Shown: positions 8,181-16,915 of the stretch, one piece after another
How positions within the stretch are numbered: the stretch's first letter is position 1
Layout of the letters: the number at the start of each line of letters is the position of its first letter
Assembly: GCA_949425635.1 (NCBI GenBank)
Contig: CASPWD010000003.1
Span: 1-64,000, forward strand
DNA from: an uncultured Bacilli bacterium
GTDB lineage: Bacteria; Bacillota_I; Bacilli_A; RF39; UBA660
Direction of reading: 5' to 3'
DNA: 64,000 bases
The notes under the pieces: model-generated
Told to the model about the DNA's origin: nothing
The model's input: only the letters and a program-made list of their open reading frames with translations
Database searches by the model: none
Program-made: the position numbers and the translations under genes

Positions 8181-8194
8181 AAATACCCTTTATT
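8169..8194. terminator. bidirectional terminator at convergent junction
   Basis: Perfect 11-bp stem (8169-8179 with 8184-8194) closed by a GAAA tetraloop, between the plus-strand tail chaperone frame and the minus-strand gene ending at 8193. On the minus strand the stem is followed by TTTTTCTTTG, so it should stop the early transcript well. Confidence 0.75.
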
Positions 8195-9122
8195 ATAGTC
8201 CCATCTCATTTACAATTTCATCTAATTCTTTTATTTTAATATTATTTATTTTAATTATATTATTTTTTATCACATTTAATTTTACACTATTTATATTAGA
8301 ATTTTTACAATATCCATATAATCTCATTATCTCATCAGTACAATATTTTTTATAACCATTCAATGTTTCTTTTGATATGTTAAAATCATTTTTCTTAATA
8401 TAATTACTATAACTATATAACTGTGGAAAACTAAAATTAGAGTGTTTTGTTAATTTATTTATTTTATGATTTCTAAACATTTTTATAATTTTAGTTGATA
8501 TAGGATATATTATTAGAAAAGATATAAAAATATTTAAAAATACTTCTATATTAGTATATGCTGATAAAACACCTAACAATACACCACCAAATACCATTAT
8601 ACAAAACCAAGTAATAAAAATATTATAAGTATTTGAATCATTTTTAGATTGTAAGTATTCAATATTCTTTATAATCCTATTCATATCTATTGCATTTCGA
8701 TAGTATTCGTAAGTATCATGTACAATATTAAATGCTTCTTTAGATGCATATTCTATTTGTATATCTTGTACCTTCTCCTGTTCTGATTTTTGTTCTAAAT
8801 TAAGTTTAATTTTAGCTTCTTTTTCTTTTCTGTTAAAATAATTTGTTATTTCTATATTAGATGCATTTTTAAGAAATGTTCCTAATATATAATCTTTTTC
8901 TGATTGAATACAATCACTTATAGAATTATCATACTCTTCTTTGGAATCATTATATTCTTTTTCTAATTGTTTATTATATTTTTCTTCCTCTATTTTTGCT
9001 AATTTTTCTGTTGCAATAACATTATCATATAGTAACTTATCTCTTTCCCATTGTCTTTGTTTTTCATCTTGAGATAACCCTCTGTATTTTGGGTCTGTTA
9101 GTGTTGGTCTGTAAACTCTCAT
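8193..9122 (-). CDS. early membrane protein with coiled coil
   Basis: 309 residues. Residues 20-125 are a long charged coiled-coil-like region, two hydrophobic segments lie at about 168-188 and 193-212, and a basic C-terminal domain follows. The topology suggests an inner-membrane protein with both ends in the cytoplasm. It is second in a two-gene early island driven by the promoter at 9408-9436, placed inside the late tail operon. Function unrecognised; interference with host membrane processes or superinfection control is speculative. GAAAGGAAG precedes the ATG. Confidence 0.75.
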   Translation of the reverse strand: MRVYRPTLTDPKYRGLSQDEKQRQWERDKLLYDNVIATEKLAKIEEEKYNKQLEKEYNDSKEEYDNSISDCIQSEKDYILGTFLKNASNIEITNYFNRKEKEAKIKLNLEQKSEQEKVQDIQIEYASKEAFNIVHDTYEYYRNAIDMNRIIKNIEYLQSKNDSNTYNIFITWFCIMVFGGVLLGVLSAYTNIEVFLNIFISFLIIYPISTKIIKMFRNHKINKLTKHSNFSFPQLYSYSNYIKKNDFNISKETLNGYKKYCTDEIMRLYGYCKNSNINSVKLNVIKNNIIKINNIKIKELDEIVNEMGL

Positions 9123-9139
9123 TATTATTCACTTCCTTT

Positions 9140-9364
9140 CTATATGTAATACTTAAACTCTTCTATTTCATAATCTTTAAAATTCTTAAAATACATAGCA
9201 CAGAATTTTTCTGCTTGTGTATCTGTTTCAAACCATATTACATCTTCACTACTAAAGTCCCATTCACATTTTATTATACCATTTGAAAATATATTAGTAC
9301 ATTTTAGATATAACTTTCTTCCTGCTTTAGTTTTCATTATTATTCTATAAAATATTTCTAACAT
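9140..9364 (-). CDS. hypothetical early protein
   Basis: Unrecognised 74-residue protein, first gene of the 8193-9364 early island, with AAAGGAGAG before the ATG. Basic N-terminal helix, then an acidic aromatic-rich half (WFETDTQAEKF, IEEFKYY). No membrane segment. Similar short proteins ending in a Tyr/Phe/Glu-rich stretch occur among early genes of Firmicutes phages. Confidence 0.7.
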   Translation of the reverse strand: MLEIFYRIIMKTKAGRKLYLKCTNIFSNGIIKCEWDFSSEDVIWFETDTQAEKFCAMYFKNFKDYEIEEFKYYI

Positions 9365-9407
9365 TTGAATCTCTCCTTTAGGATTATTATTTACTCATTA
9401 TAGATTT

Positions 9408-9436
9408 ATTATACTATAAGTTTTAAAATATGTCAA
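9408..9436 (-). promoter_or_regulatory. early sigma-A-type promoter, copy 3
   Basis: Minus-strand TTGACA, the common 17-base spacer, then TATAAT. It drives the 8193-9364 island and lies back to back with the late promoter at 9465-9480. Confidence 0.85.
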
Positions 9437-9464
9437 GTATTTTTTCAAAATTTTTAAAATTCTG

Positions 9465-9480
9465 TAAAATATTAATGAGG
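9465..9480 (+). promoter_or_regulatory. putative phage late promoter, copy 3
   Basis: GTAAAATATTAATGAGG, 43 bases before the tape-measure ATG at 9508 and divergent from early promoter copy 3. Confidence 0.6.
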
Positions 9481-9507
9481 GAAAATCTAAATGGAGGGAT
9501 TGTTATA

Positions 9508-12500
9508 ATGAGTAAAGAGCTTGATAATGAATTAAATAAACTTAGAGAACAATTAAAATTGTTAGAGGAATTAAATAAACTTAAAAATAGTCAAGTTGAT
9601 TCTGCAAATAGATATCAGAATGTTCAAGAAAAAATAAATAAAACAGTTGAATTAAGAACTAAACTAGAGCAACAAGGCTTAAAAACATCTCAATATTTAG
9701 ATGATGTTGAAGAGAAACTTTTAAAAGTAAGAACAAAACTAAATGAATTAGAAGATGGTTTACTAAATACAGAAAAAGAAAGAGAAAAAGTAAATAAAAA
9801 TATAACAGAAACAAAAAAAGAAACTTCTAAAATAGATAAAGAACAGATAGTAGATTTAGATAAAATATATGATAAAGAATTAGGAAGATTACAGAATTTA
9901 GGTACTGTACAGGGAATAGAAGAAGATATATTAGAAGCAAAAAAATCTCAATTAGATGCTATTAGAGATGCTGAGTTAAGTGGAAAAAGAATATCAGATG
10001 AAGAAAAGAAACGATTGGTATTTGAAAATGAAAAAGTAAAAGCTTTAGAAAAACAGAAAAGATTAAGAGAACAAGAAGAAAGAAAGCAAAATAAAAGTAG
10101 TGAGAGTATAAGTCAATCTATAAACAATATAAATATACCAGGTCTTGGAAAAGTATCTAATATAAAACAATATAGTGAACTTAGTACAAGTGCTAAATTG
10201 ATAACAGTTGCTGCAGATACATTTAATAAGGCAGTAGATAAATTTAGTGGATTATTTAAAGATGGTCTTGATACAATAGCTAGAAATGCAAATAAACAGT
10301 ATCAAAATATATCTATAATGACAGGTATGTCATATAGTACATATCGTAATGGAATAGGTGGTATGGGAAATTCCTTAAAGAATTGGAATGGTTATGACCT
10401 ACAAAATAATATAAGAACCAGTGATATTCAAGATACAATGAATAGCTTAGCAAGTGCTGGTGTAAGTCAGGAAAATCTATTATCAAATGCAGTTGAAAAT
10501 GCTATAACAAATACAGTAGTTCCATACCTTGATATATCATCTGAAAACTTTATTCTTTTAAATGAAAGATTAGGTGGAGATTTCTCAAAACAAATTAGAG
10601 GAATAAATAAAGCAAATTTAGAAATAGCTGGTAATAATTTAGCAACAAAAGATATTTTAAACTCTATGATAGATTTAGTAAAACCAATGTCTGATGAAGC
10701 AATAGAAAATCTAGCAAAAGGCTCAACAGAAGTGGCTGCAATGACTAATAAACTTGTAAAAGAACAAGGTTGGAGTAAAGAAGCAGCAACAGAATATGCT
10801 TTACAAGCTTTTAAATATCAAAAATATGGTGCTGCTGAATTAGCTGGTGGTTCTACATCCGATATATTAAAATATACCAATATAATGAATAGTGGGTATA
10901 ACTTATTTGATGTAAATGATGCTAATAATATTGCTGGTATAGCATTAGATACAGATATGAAACTAATGGGAATGGCTCCTGGTTATGGTTCTACATCAAA
11001 TGGGTTTATGTCTAATACTATTGCAGGTACATGGGGAATTGATTATAATTATAGACAACATTTATATAATTCAAACAAAAAAGGTTTGTCTGGAAGAGAA
11101 CTTGCAAATTCAACAGATTTGACACCAGAAGAATTAGATAAATATGGTGATGATGCAGTAAATGATTTAGCTAATGATAAAAACCAAACATTAGAACAAA
11201 GACAATCAATACTAATGGAAAATCTATCTTCTGAAATTGCAATGTGGAAAGTAGATAGTGGTGTTTGGTTTGATGTTTTGACTACTGCTGTCAAAGGTAT
11301 TGCAAGTATATTGCTAACATATTTTGCTGGAAAAGCAGTTAGTGGTATTGGTGGAAAATTATTAGGGGGTGCTGGAGGTAAAGCATTAGGAGGTTTAAGT
11401 GGTGCAGGTACTTATCTAAATGCAGGACTACAGCAAGGATTTGCTAAAGGTTCTACTACTGCTTTTGGAGCTGGGAAATTAGGATTTATGTCTAGTACAG
11501 GTGGTGCTATTGCTGGAGGAGCAGGTATATTAGCTGGTGGTGCTATGGCAATTAAAGGTACTTCTGATGTGATAAACGATTTTAAAGAGGGAGATGTTAA
11601 TGCTGGTACTGCTATGAGTGCTACAGGAGCAGTTGGTGGTGCTGTTGGTGCTGGTTCTTTAATAGCTTTGGGTGCTTCAAATCCTGTAGGATGGGTGGCA
11701 TTAGCTATTGGTGGTGCTGCATTATTAGGAAGGTCACTTTATGATTCTGCACATAATTTTGAAAAAGCAGGTAAAAAGGTAGAAAGTGAATTTAATGAGG
11801 TTGCAAGTAGATTACAAGAAGAATCAATACAAAAAGAAGAACATTTAGTAGAGATAAAGGAAAATTTAAAATCTAACCAAGATGTTGAAGAAGCAAGAAG
11901 AAAACTTATTGAAACAGGAATGTTATCTGATGAAGATTTACAAAAGGCACAAAAAGCAAGTAGAGAAGAATTGGAAAAATTGACAGAACAATACATACAA
12001 TCAACAAGAGATTTTTCAAATGAAGAACAAGAATTATTAGAAAGAATTAAGAATGATAAAATTGATGAAGCTAATGAATCTGCAAAATCAATAAAAGAAT
12101 GGTTTGAAAATGATTTTAAAAAGAATGATACAAGTGAAAATAATGATGTTGCTAAAAATCTTATAACAAATATGGCACAACAATTAAATAATAAAGGTGC
12201 TGCTAATTGGACAGGTGATGAAAAGAAATTTATGGAAAGATACCAAAAGAACAGCAGAGAGAATAAGTGGGGACATGATGATATGAAATGGGTTCTTGAA
12301 GGTGGTGGTTCTTGGTGGGGTATATCAAATGCAGTAATGGATAATACAACAGATTTGATGATGAATACTGGATTTGCTACTTACGCCAAGAGCAAAGGAA
12401 AAGACATATCTAAATATGGTGGATTAGACCCTAATTTAATTCCATATATTACAGCTATAAACTTTGCAACTAATGATTCTACAAGAGATAAAGCAATAGA

Positions 12501-12876
12501 AGATGCTAAAGCAGCTGGTGTGAAATATAATGATTGGAAAGAATATCTAAACGACAATATTCCTGCATTTAGAGTAGGTACAGATAGTATTCCTTTTGAT
12601 AACTATCCTGCAATGCTTCATGAAGGAGAAGCTGTACTTACTGCTTCAACAGCAAATGAATTAAGAAGTTTAGTTGATGAATATAGAGAAACTAAAAATG
12701 AAAGCACAAGATTAGAAAAAGCAATACAAGACCAAACCACTGTATTAGTTGAAAAGCTAAATGCAATATATACTAAAATGCCAGGAAATGATGAGGTACA
12801 GGCACAAGCAATAATGCCTGGAAGATTAGAACAAAATACAAGAGCAATGACTACACCTTATAATCAATTTAGTTAA
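9508..12876 (+). CDS. tail tape measure protein
   Basis: 1,122 residues from the ATG at 9508 (GGAGGG upstream); in-frame codons further upstream would read through the promoter. The first 220 residues are a charged coiled coil. A Gly/Ala-rich, membrane-like region spans about residues 594-741, followed by another coiled coil and a C-terminal domain near 1030-1122 containing FDNYPAMLHEGEAVLTASTANELRSL cut into its typical tape-measure form (MLHEGEAVLT). The protein sets tail length during assembly and probably inserts into the host membrane during DNA entry. A terminator follows immediately. Confidence 0.9.
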   Translation: MSKELDNELNKLREQLKLLEELNKLKNSQVDSANRYQNVQEKINKTVELRTKLEQQGLKTSQYLDDVEEKLLKVRTKLNELEDGLLNTEKEREKVNKNITETKKETSKIDKEQIVDLDKIYDKELGRLQNLGTVQGIEEDILEAKKSQLDAIRDAELSGKRISDEEKKRLVFENEKVKALEKQKRLREQEERKQNKSSESISQSINNINIPGLGKVSNIKQYSELSTSAKLITVAADTFNKAVDKFSGLFKDGLDTIARNANKQYQNISIMTGMSYSTYRNGIGGMGNSLKNWNGYDLQNNIRTSDIQDTMNSLASAGVSQENLLSNAVENAITNTVVPYLDISSENFILLNERLGGDFSKQIRGINKANLEIAGNNLATKDILNSMIDLVKPMSDEAIENLAKGSTEVAAMTNKLVKEQGWSKEAATEYALQAFKYQKYGAAELAGGSTSDILKYTNIMNSGYNLFDVNDANNIAGIALDTDMKLMGMAPGYGSTSNGFMSNTIAGTWGIDYNYRQHLYNSNKKGLSGRELANSTDLTPEELDKYGDDAVNDLANDKNQTLEQRQSILMENLSSEIAMWKVDSGVWFDVLTTAVKGIASILLTYFAGKAVSGIGGKLLGGAGGKALGGLSGAGTYLNAGLQQGFAKGSTTAFGAGKLGFMSSTGGAIAGGAGILAGGAMAIKGTSDVINDFKEGDVNAGTAMSATGAVGGAVGAGSLIALGASNPVGWVALAIGGAALLGRSLYDSAHNFEKAGKKVESEFNEVASRLQEESIQKEEHLVEIKENLKSNQDVEEARRKLIETGMLSDEDLQKAQKASREELEKLTEQYIQSTRDFSNEEQELLERIKNDKIDEANESAKSIKEWFENDFKKNDTSENNDVAKNLITNMAQQLNNKGAANWTGDEKKFMERYQKNSRENKWGHDDMKWVLEGGGSWWGISNAVMDNTTDLMMNTGFATYAKSKGKDISKYGGLDPNLIPYITAINFATNDSTRDKAIEDAKAAGVKYNDWKEYLNDNIPAFRVGTDSIPFDNYPAMLHEGEAVLTASTANELRSLVDEYRETKNESTRLEKAIQDQTTVLVEKLNAIYTKMPGNDEVQAQAIMPGRLEQNTRAMTTPYNQFS

Positions 12877-12908
12877 AAGAAGTCTAAAATTTAGACTTCT
12901 TTATTTTT
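12876..12908 (+). terminator. intrinsic terminator after tape measure
   Basis: Inverted repeat of 13 bases (12876-12888 with 12890-12902) followed by ATTTTT. The next late promoter copy begins two bases further on, making a terminator-promoter pair. Confidence 0.8.
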
Positions 12909-12910
12909 GG

Positions 12911-12926
12911 TAAAATATTAATGAGG
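12911..12926 (+). promoter_or_regulatory. putative phage late promoter, copy 4
   Basis: GTAAAATATTAATGAGG, 55 bases before the ATG of the dockerin-like tail protein and directly after a terminator. Confidence 0.6.
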
Positions 12927-12965
12927 GCAGATACCCTATAATAATATGAAGGAGAGGAATTTTTA

Positions 12966-15626
12966 ATGAATATAAACTTTGGAATGGATAATTTTTATGT
13001 TAGGTATCTAAAAAGATTTTTAGCAAGTGAAATGCCACAGACTAATATGGTACTTGGTGAATTTGATAAAGATGACCAACAATTATTAATTCAATATCTA
13101 AATCTACCTAATGTTGAACCTATGTCAAAAGTTCAAAGAGAAATGTTAAAAAGATTTCCTCAACTCAGAACATTATTTATAATGACATTAAAAGATGATT
13201 TTATAACTTGGACTTCTAAATCTATAAATGAAGAAGCATCTAAATACATAATGGAAAATATAGAAGATATAAAAGAATATTGTAAATCAGTTGGATGGGA
13301 ATTACACGATGCTCACGAATGGGTAAATGACTTAATGGATATAAATGGTGATGGTAATGTAGATAGTAAAGATTTACAGATATTAGATGATATTATTTTT
13401 CATAATAACGGATATGAAGTACAAAAAGGTAGAATATCAGGAAAGATAATAAATGATAATATTCAAAATTGGAATTTACTGGATGCTGAAGTAGACTTGT
13501 ATAATTCATATAATCAATTAGTATCTACCTCTAAATTAGAATTAACAGATAATTCATATTTATTTAAAGACTTAAATCCAGGAGCTTATAAAATAGTAGT
13601 ATCTGCAAATGGTTACCTTACATCTGAAATGAATGATGTATATGTAAAAACAGGATTTATATCTCATGTACAAGATATAGAAATATTTGGTGGGGATGTA
13701 AATAATGATGGAATTATAGACCAAGATGATATAAATTTATTGTATGCACATAATGGAGAAACAGTAGACAATACTAATATAATTTTTGATATAAATAAAG
13801 ATAATAGTATAAATAATTCTGATATTGTAATAGTATCTCAAAATAAAGGTAAGGTAAGGTCAATTTCATATTGGAAAGAAAATACAGAAGAGATGGATAC
13901 AAAAAGTAAGTATCCTGCTGAGATTAGAAAGAAAGCTGATATAAATAGAGATGGTATTGTAGATAAAGAAGATATGGAAATGCTAACAAATTATTTAGAA
14001 AATGGAAGGGTGTTCTTTTCTATTAAGAGAAGTAGTAGAAAAAATTACTTTCCTAATAAAGATATGTTAGTATTTATAAATCAATTTGATGGTTCTTTTC
14101 TATATGATTATGCAATTAGAGATGGTGGAACAGGTGTTGATAATATCCCTCATAAAAATAGCACTGGATTATTTAAAATTGCATTATATAAATGTAAACC
14201 TAATCAAAAAATAACTATTGCTCATAATAATACTAAAAGCACAAAACTTGTTATAGGAAGTTCTGCAATGAGATTAAAACAAGATGTAACTAAAGAAATG
14301 TTACAAAATGTTGTAGAAGTAAATTTAAACCCAGGAGAAAGTTATCAATATCAAGCAAGTGGTAGTGAAACTGATACTTATGATGCAAATTGGATATGTA
14401 TTCAATGTCCTTCTAATCATGGAGATTTATCTGGTACTGTTGAAAAATCTATTACAGGTGAGATTGGAGATATAAATTTTGATGGAAAAATTGACATGGA
14501 GGATTATAAACTTGCTGCCTATTACACAGCAGAAGGAAACCCTCAACAAGTTGCTCAATACCATTGGGAAGCAACACCTAGACAAATAATGGCAATGGAT
14601 GTAGATAAAGATGGAAAAGTAACAACTAGCGATGCAGTTGCAATTTATGATTTTTTAAATGGTAATTATCCAGGTATTAGTTTGGGATTATACGAATATA
14701 CTTACAATGTACCCAGTGATTATAAAGACTTAGATAATGTTAGTAATCTTTTAATTATAGATGGTTGGTATGATAGAGAGGTAGGAATACCATTTTTAGA
14801 ATTTGCACAAGGAAAAGAATGGATAATACACAATAAATTCTTTAATTATCTTCTAAGCATGGCAATTACAAATTATTCTAATTCAGAAAGTATATCATTT
14901 GTGCAAGAGATGTTAAAAGAATATTATCCATATACTAATTTTGGTACAGATTTCTTACATGTTGGTAACTATACTCAAACAATGAGAGATATGGTTAAAG
15001 AATATCAAAAAAGTAAAATAACTTATACATTTGGAGACATAGATAGAGATGGTAAATTAACTGAAAAAGATTTAATTATATTAAGAGAATATCTATATGG
15101 ACTAAATGATTTGGAATTAGAAACACCTATAACATTGAAAGAATTAAGAGATTATTTAGATGGTGTTGACACTAGTTTATCTTATGAAAAATTACAGTGG
15201 GCTGATGTGAATAGAGATGGCGTTATAAATGAAGCAGATTATCAATTATTATTAATATATAAAGGAGATAAAACATTAGCAAATAAGGTTGAAAAATATT
15301 TGAAGAGAGAAGAAACTCTTACACCAGATGAACTAGAATTAGCAGATATGAATAATGATGGAGAAGTTACTCAAGATGACCTTGATAAATTAAATTCATA
15401 TCCTAGAACATTAGATGGTGTTCAAAGAACAAATGCAGATATAAATCACACAGGAAGAATTGATACAAGTTGTTATAATATACTAAAAGCAAATATAGAT
15501 GGTGCATCTGATAGTCTAACTGTATATACAATACCATTTTCTTTAGGTTGGTATGATATGGATACAGAGTTTTATATGGAACAAGAATTTAATGCTTATG
15601 AAAATATAAGTGAGGTGAGTAAGTAA
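12966..15626 (+). CDS. tail/baseplate protein with about ten dockerin/EF-hand-like loops
   Basis: 886 residues. Loops of the form D-x-N/D-x-D-G-x-I/V-x-x-x-D recur at about residues 124, 243, 273, 322, 500, 543, 688, 745, 792 and 823, each followed by a short helix as in dockerin type I or EF-hand repeats (for example DINGDGNVDSKD, ADVNRDGVINEAD). The tenth (DINHTGRID) is degenerate. Residues about 155-235 look like a carboxypeptidase-regulatory beta domain. The N-terminal 110 residues resemble a helical peptidoglycan-binding-type module. Placed between tape measure and baseplate genes, it is probably a Ca2+-stabilised tail-tip or baseplate component. GGAGAGG precedes the ATG. Confidence 0.75.
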   Translation: MNINFGMDNFYVRYLKRFLASEMPQTNMVLGEFDKDDQQLLIQYLNLPNVEPMSKVQREMLKRFPQLRTLFIMTLKDDFITWTSKSINEEASKYIMENIEDIKEYCKSVGWELHDAHEWVNDLMDINGDGNVDSKDLQILDDIIFHNNGYEVQKGRISGKIINDNIQNWNLLDAEVDLYNSYNQLVSTSKLELTDNSYLFKDLNPGAYKIVVSANGYLTSEMNDVYVKTGFISHVQDIEIFGGDVNNDGIIDQDDINLLYAHNGETVDNTNIIFDINKDNSINNSDIVIVSQNKGKVRSISYWKENTEEMDTKSKYPAEIRKKADINRDGIVDKEDMEMLTNYLENGRVFFSIKRSSRKNYFPNKDMLVFINQFDGSFLYDYAIRDGGTGVDNIPHKNSTGLFKIALYKCKPNQKITIAHNNTKSTKLVIGSSAMRLKQDVTKEMLQNVVEVNLNPGESYQYQASGSETDTYDANWICIQCPSNHGDLSGTVEKSITGEIGDINFDGKIDMEDYKLAAYYTAEGNPQQVAQYHWEATPRQIMAMDVDKDGKVTTSDAVAIYDFLNGNYPGISLGLYEYTYNVPSDYKDLDNVSNLLIIDGWYDREVGIPFLEFAQGKEWIIHNKFFNYLLSMAITNYSNSESISFVQEMLKEYYPYTNFGTDFLHVGNYTQTMRDMVKEYQKSKITYTFGDIDRDGKLTEKDLIILREYLYGLNDLELETPITLKELRDYLDGVDTSLSYEKLQWADVNRDGVINEADYQLLLIYKGDKTLANKVEKYLKREETLTPDELELADMNNDGEVTQDDLDKLNSYPRTLDGVQRTNADINHTGRIDTSCYNILKANIDGASDSLTVYTIPFSLGWYDMDTEFYMEQEFNAYENISEVSK

Positions 15627-15790
15627 TGGCAGGAATGAATGGTGTAGTAAATGCAACACAATCTAATTTTATAAATTTAGATGAAGATACAGGACGTAAT
15701 GGATTTCAGCAATGGGAATGTTATATGCTTCTAAAGTATGGTCAACCAAAGACATTTGGATTACGGAGGAGAATCAGAATACTTAATTGA
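15626..15790 (+). CDS. baseplate protein, N-terminal part in a separate frame
   Basis: 54 codons starting at an ATG that overlaps the previous TAA, with GAGGTGAG as ribosome site. The sequence WECYMLLKYGQPKTF flows naturally into the protein of the next frame (DYGGESEYLIEM) if one base is skipped near TTTGGAT at about 15757-15763. After that point this frame continues with CGG AGG AGA arginines that are out of keeping with local codon use, then stops at TGA. Either a programmed +1 shift or a one-base insertion separates the halves. Confidence 0.6.
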   Translation: MAGMNGVVNATQSNFINLDEDTGRNGFQQWECYMLLKYGQPKTFGLRRRIRILN

Positions 15791-16478
15791 AATGCCACTA
15801 TACCCAAATGAGGTAACTGAGAGTATAAATGCAAATTGGGAAGAACAATCTATTATAGGTAGGTCATCATCAATAGCTGCTTATGCAGGAACAAGTTTAA
15901 AATCTGTAAGTTTTAGTTTAGATTTACATAGAGATTTATTGACTGGAAGCTATTCACTTACTGACCAAAATCTACATGAAATTGCTGCTGACCAAGGAAC
16001 ATCATATCGTGATGTTAAAATAAATCAAGCAGCAGGAAAACAAATAGATTATGGAAGTGGTGTATTTGGTGGTAGAACATGGTATGTAGACTTGAATAAA
16101 ATGTTACAAATGTCATGTTACCCTCAATATACAAATAGTGGTACAATACCACCAACAACATATTTCATATTTGGACAAATGATTTTAAAAGGATTTGTAG
16201 AAAGTTATTCAACAACTTGGAAAAAACCTATTATAAATACATTCTATGGTTGTAATACAGTAAATATATCAATGAAATGTTATCCTGATTCTGTTGTATC
16301 TGCGAATGACCTTATATCTGGAGATACAAGTACACAAAATACTTATAGTACAGAATTCCCATCTAGGGGTGGAAGTAGTAATGTTATGAACTACTCACAA
16401 CATAAAAATTATAACAGAAGTACAAAAAGAACAGGAAGTCTTAAAGATTTTCAAAATGGAAATATTATAAAAACATAG
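15738..16478 (+). CDS. putative baseplate protein, main part
   Basis: 246 codons open from an ATG at 15738, but that ATG has no ribosome site, and the real N-terminus is probably supplied by the frame at 15626. From LDYGGESEY onward the protein is soluble and beta-rich (YLIEMPLYPNEVTESI, KSVSFSLDLHRDLL), in the style of LysM-associated or gp53-neighbouring baseplate proteins. The last 45 residues are Ser/Asn-rich and disordered. Next gene is a gp53-like wedge 17 bases on. Exact family not recognised. Confidence 0.65.
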   Translation: MVNQRHLDYGGESEYLIEMPLYPNEVTESINANWEEQSIIGRSSSIAAYAGTSLKSVSFSLDLHRDLLTGSYSLTDQNLHEIAADQGTSYRDVKINQAAGKQIDYGSGVFGGRTWYVDLNKMLQMSCYPQYTNSGTIPPTTYFIFGQMILKGFVESYSTTWKKPIINTFYGCNTVNISMKCYPDSVVSANDLISGDTSTQNTYSTEFPSRGGSSNVMNYSQHKNYNRSTKRTGSLKDFQNGNIIKT

Positions 16479-16495
16479 ATAGGAGGTAGAAGATA

Positions 16496-16915
16496 TTGTC
16501 AACAAAAAATATAAAATTTACAATTAGAAATAGTAATATATCACCTGCTTATTTAGCCCAATTTAGAGAAAAGTTTGAAGATTTAGAATATCTAAACCCA
16601 AGAGAATATAGAAATGTAAGTAGATATAAAAATGTAAGAACTATTCAAGATAAAGATACTGCAAAGATATATCATGAAACAATGAATCAATATACAGTTG
16701 ATAAAGAAGATGAAGAATCAACTTATATTGTTGGTATAGAAACAGAAAATAGATTAGATTTAGTTTCATTTAGATGTTATACAACTGCTAAATATTGGTG
16801 GGTTATTGCATTAGCTAATTATATAATAGACCCATTTGATGTTCCTTATGGAACAGTATTAAGAATACCATCCTTAACTTCATTATATGAAAAAGGAGGA
16901 ATCTTATATGGCTAG
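16496..16915 (+). CDS. baseplate wedge protein, T4 gp53-like
   Basis: 139 residues with a TTG start preceded by AGGAGGTAG; no ATG is available near the start. The C-terminal half carries the family's signature, TAKYWWVIALANYIIDPF followed by a Gly-containing turn and LRIPS. In T4, gp53 joins neighbouring wedges into the hexagonal baseplate. The gene overlaps the next one by eight bases. Length is shorter than T4 gp53 (196), as is common in Gram-positive myophages. Confidence 0.8.
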   Translation: MSTKNIKFTIRNSNISPAYLAQFREKFEDLEYLNPREYRNVSRYKNVRTIQDKDTAKIYHETMNQYTVDKEDEESTYIVGIETENRLDLVSFRCYTTAKYWWVIALANYIIDPFDVPYGTVLRIPSLTSLYEKGGILYG

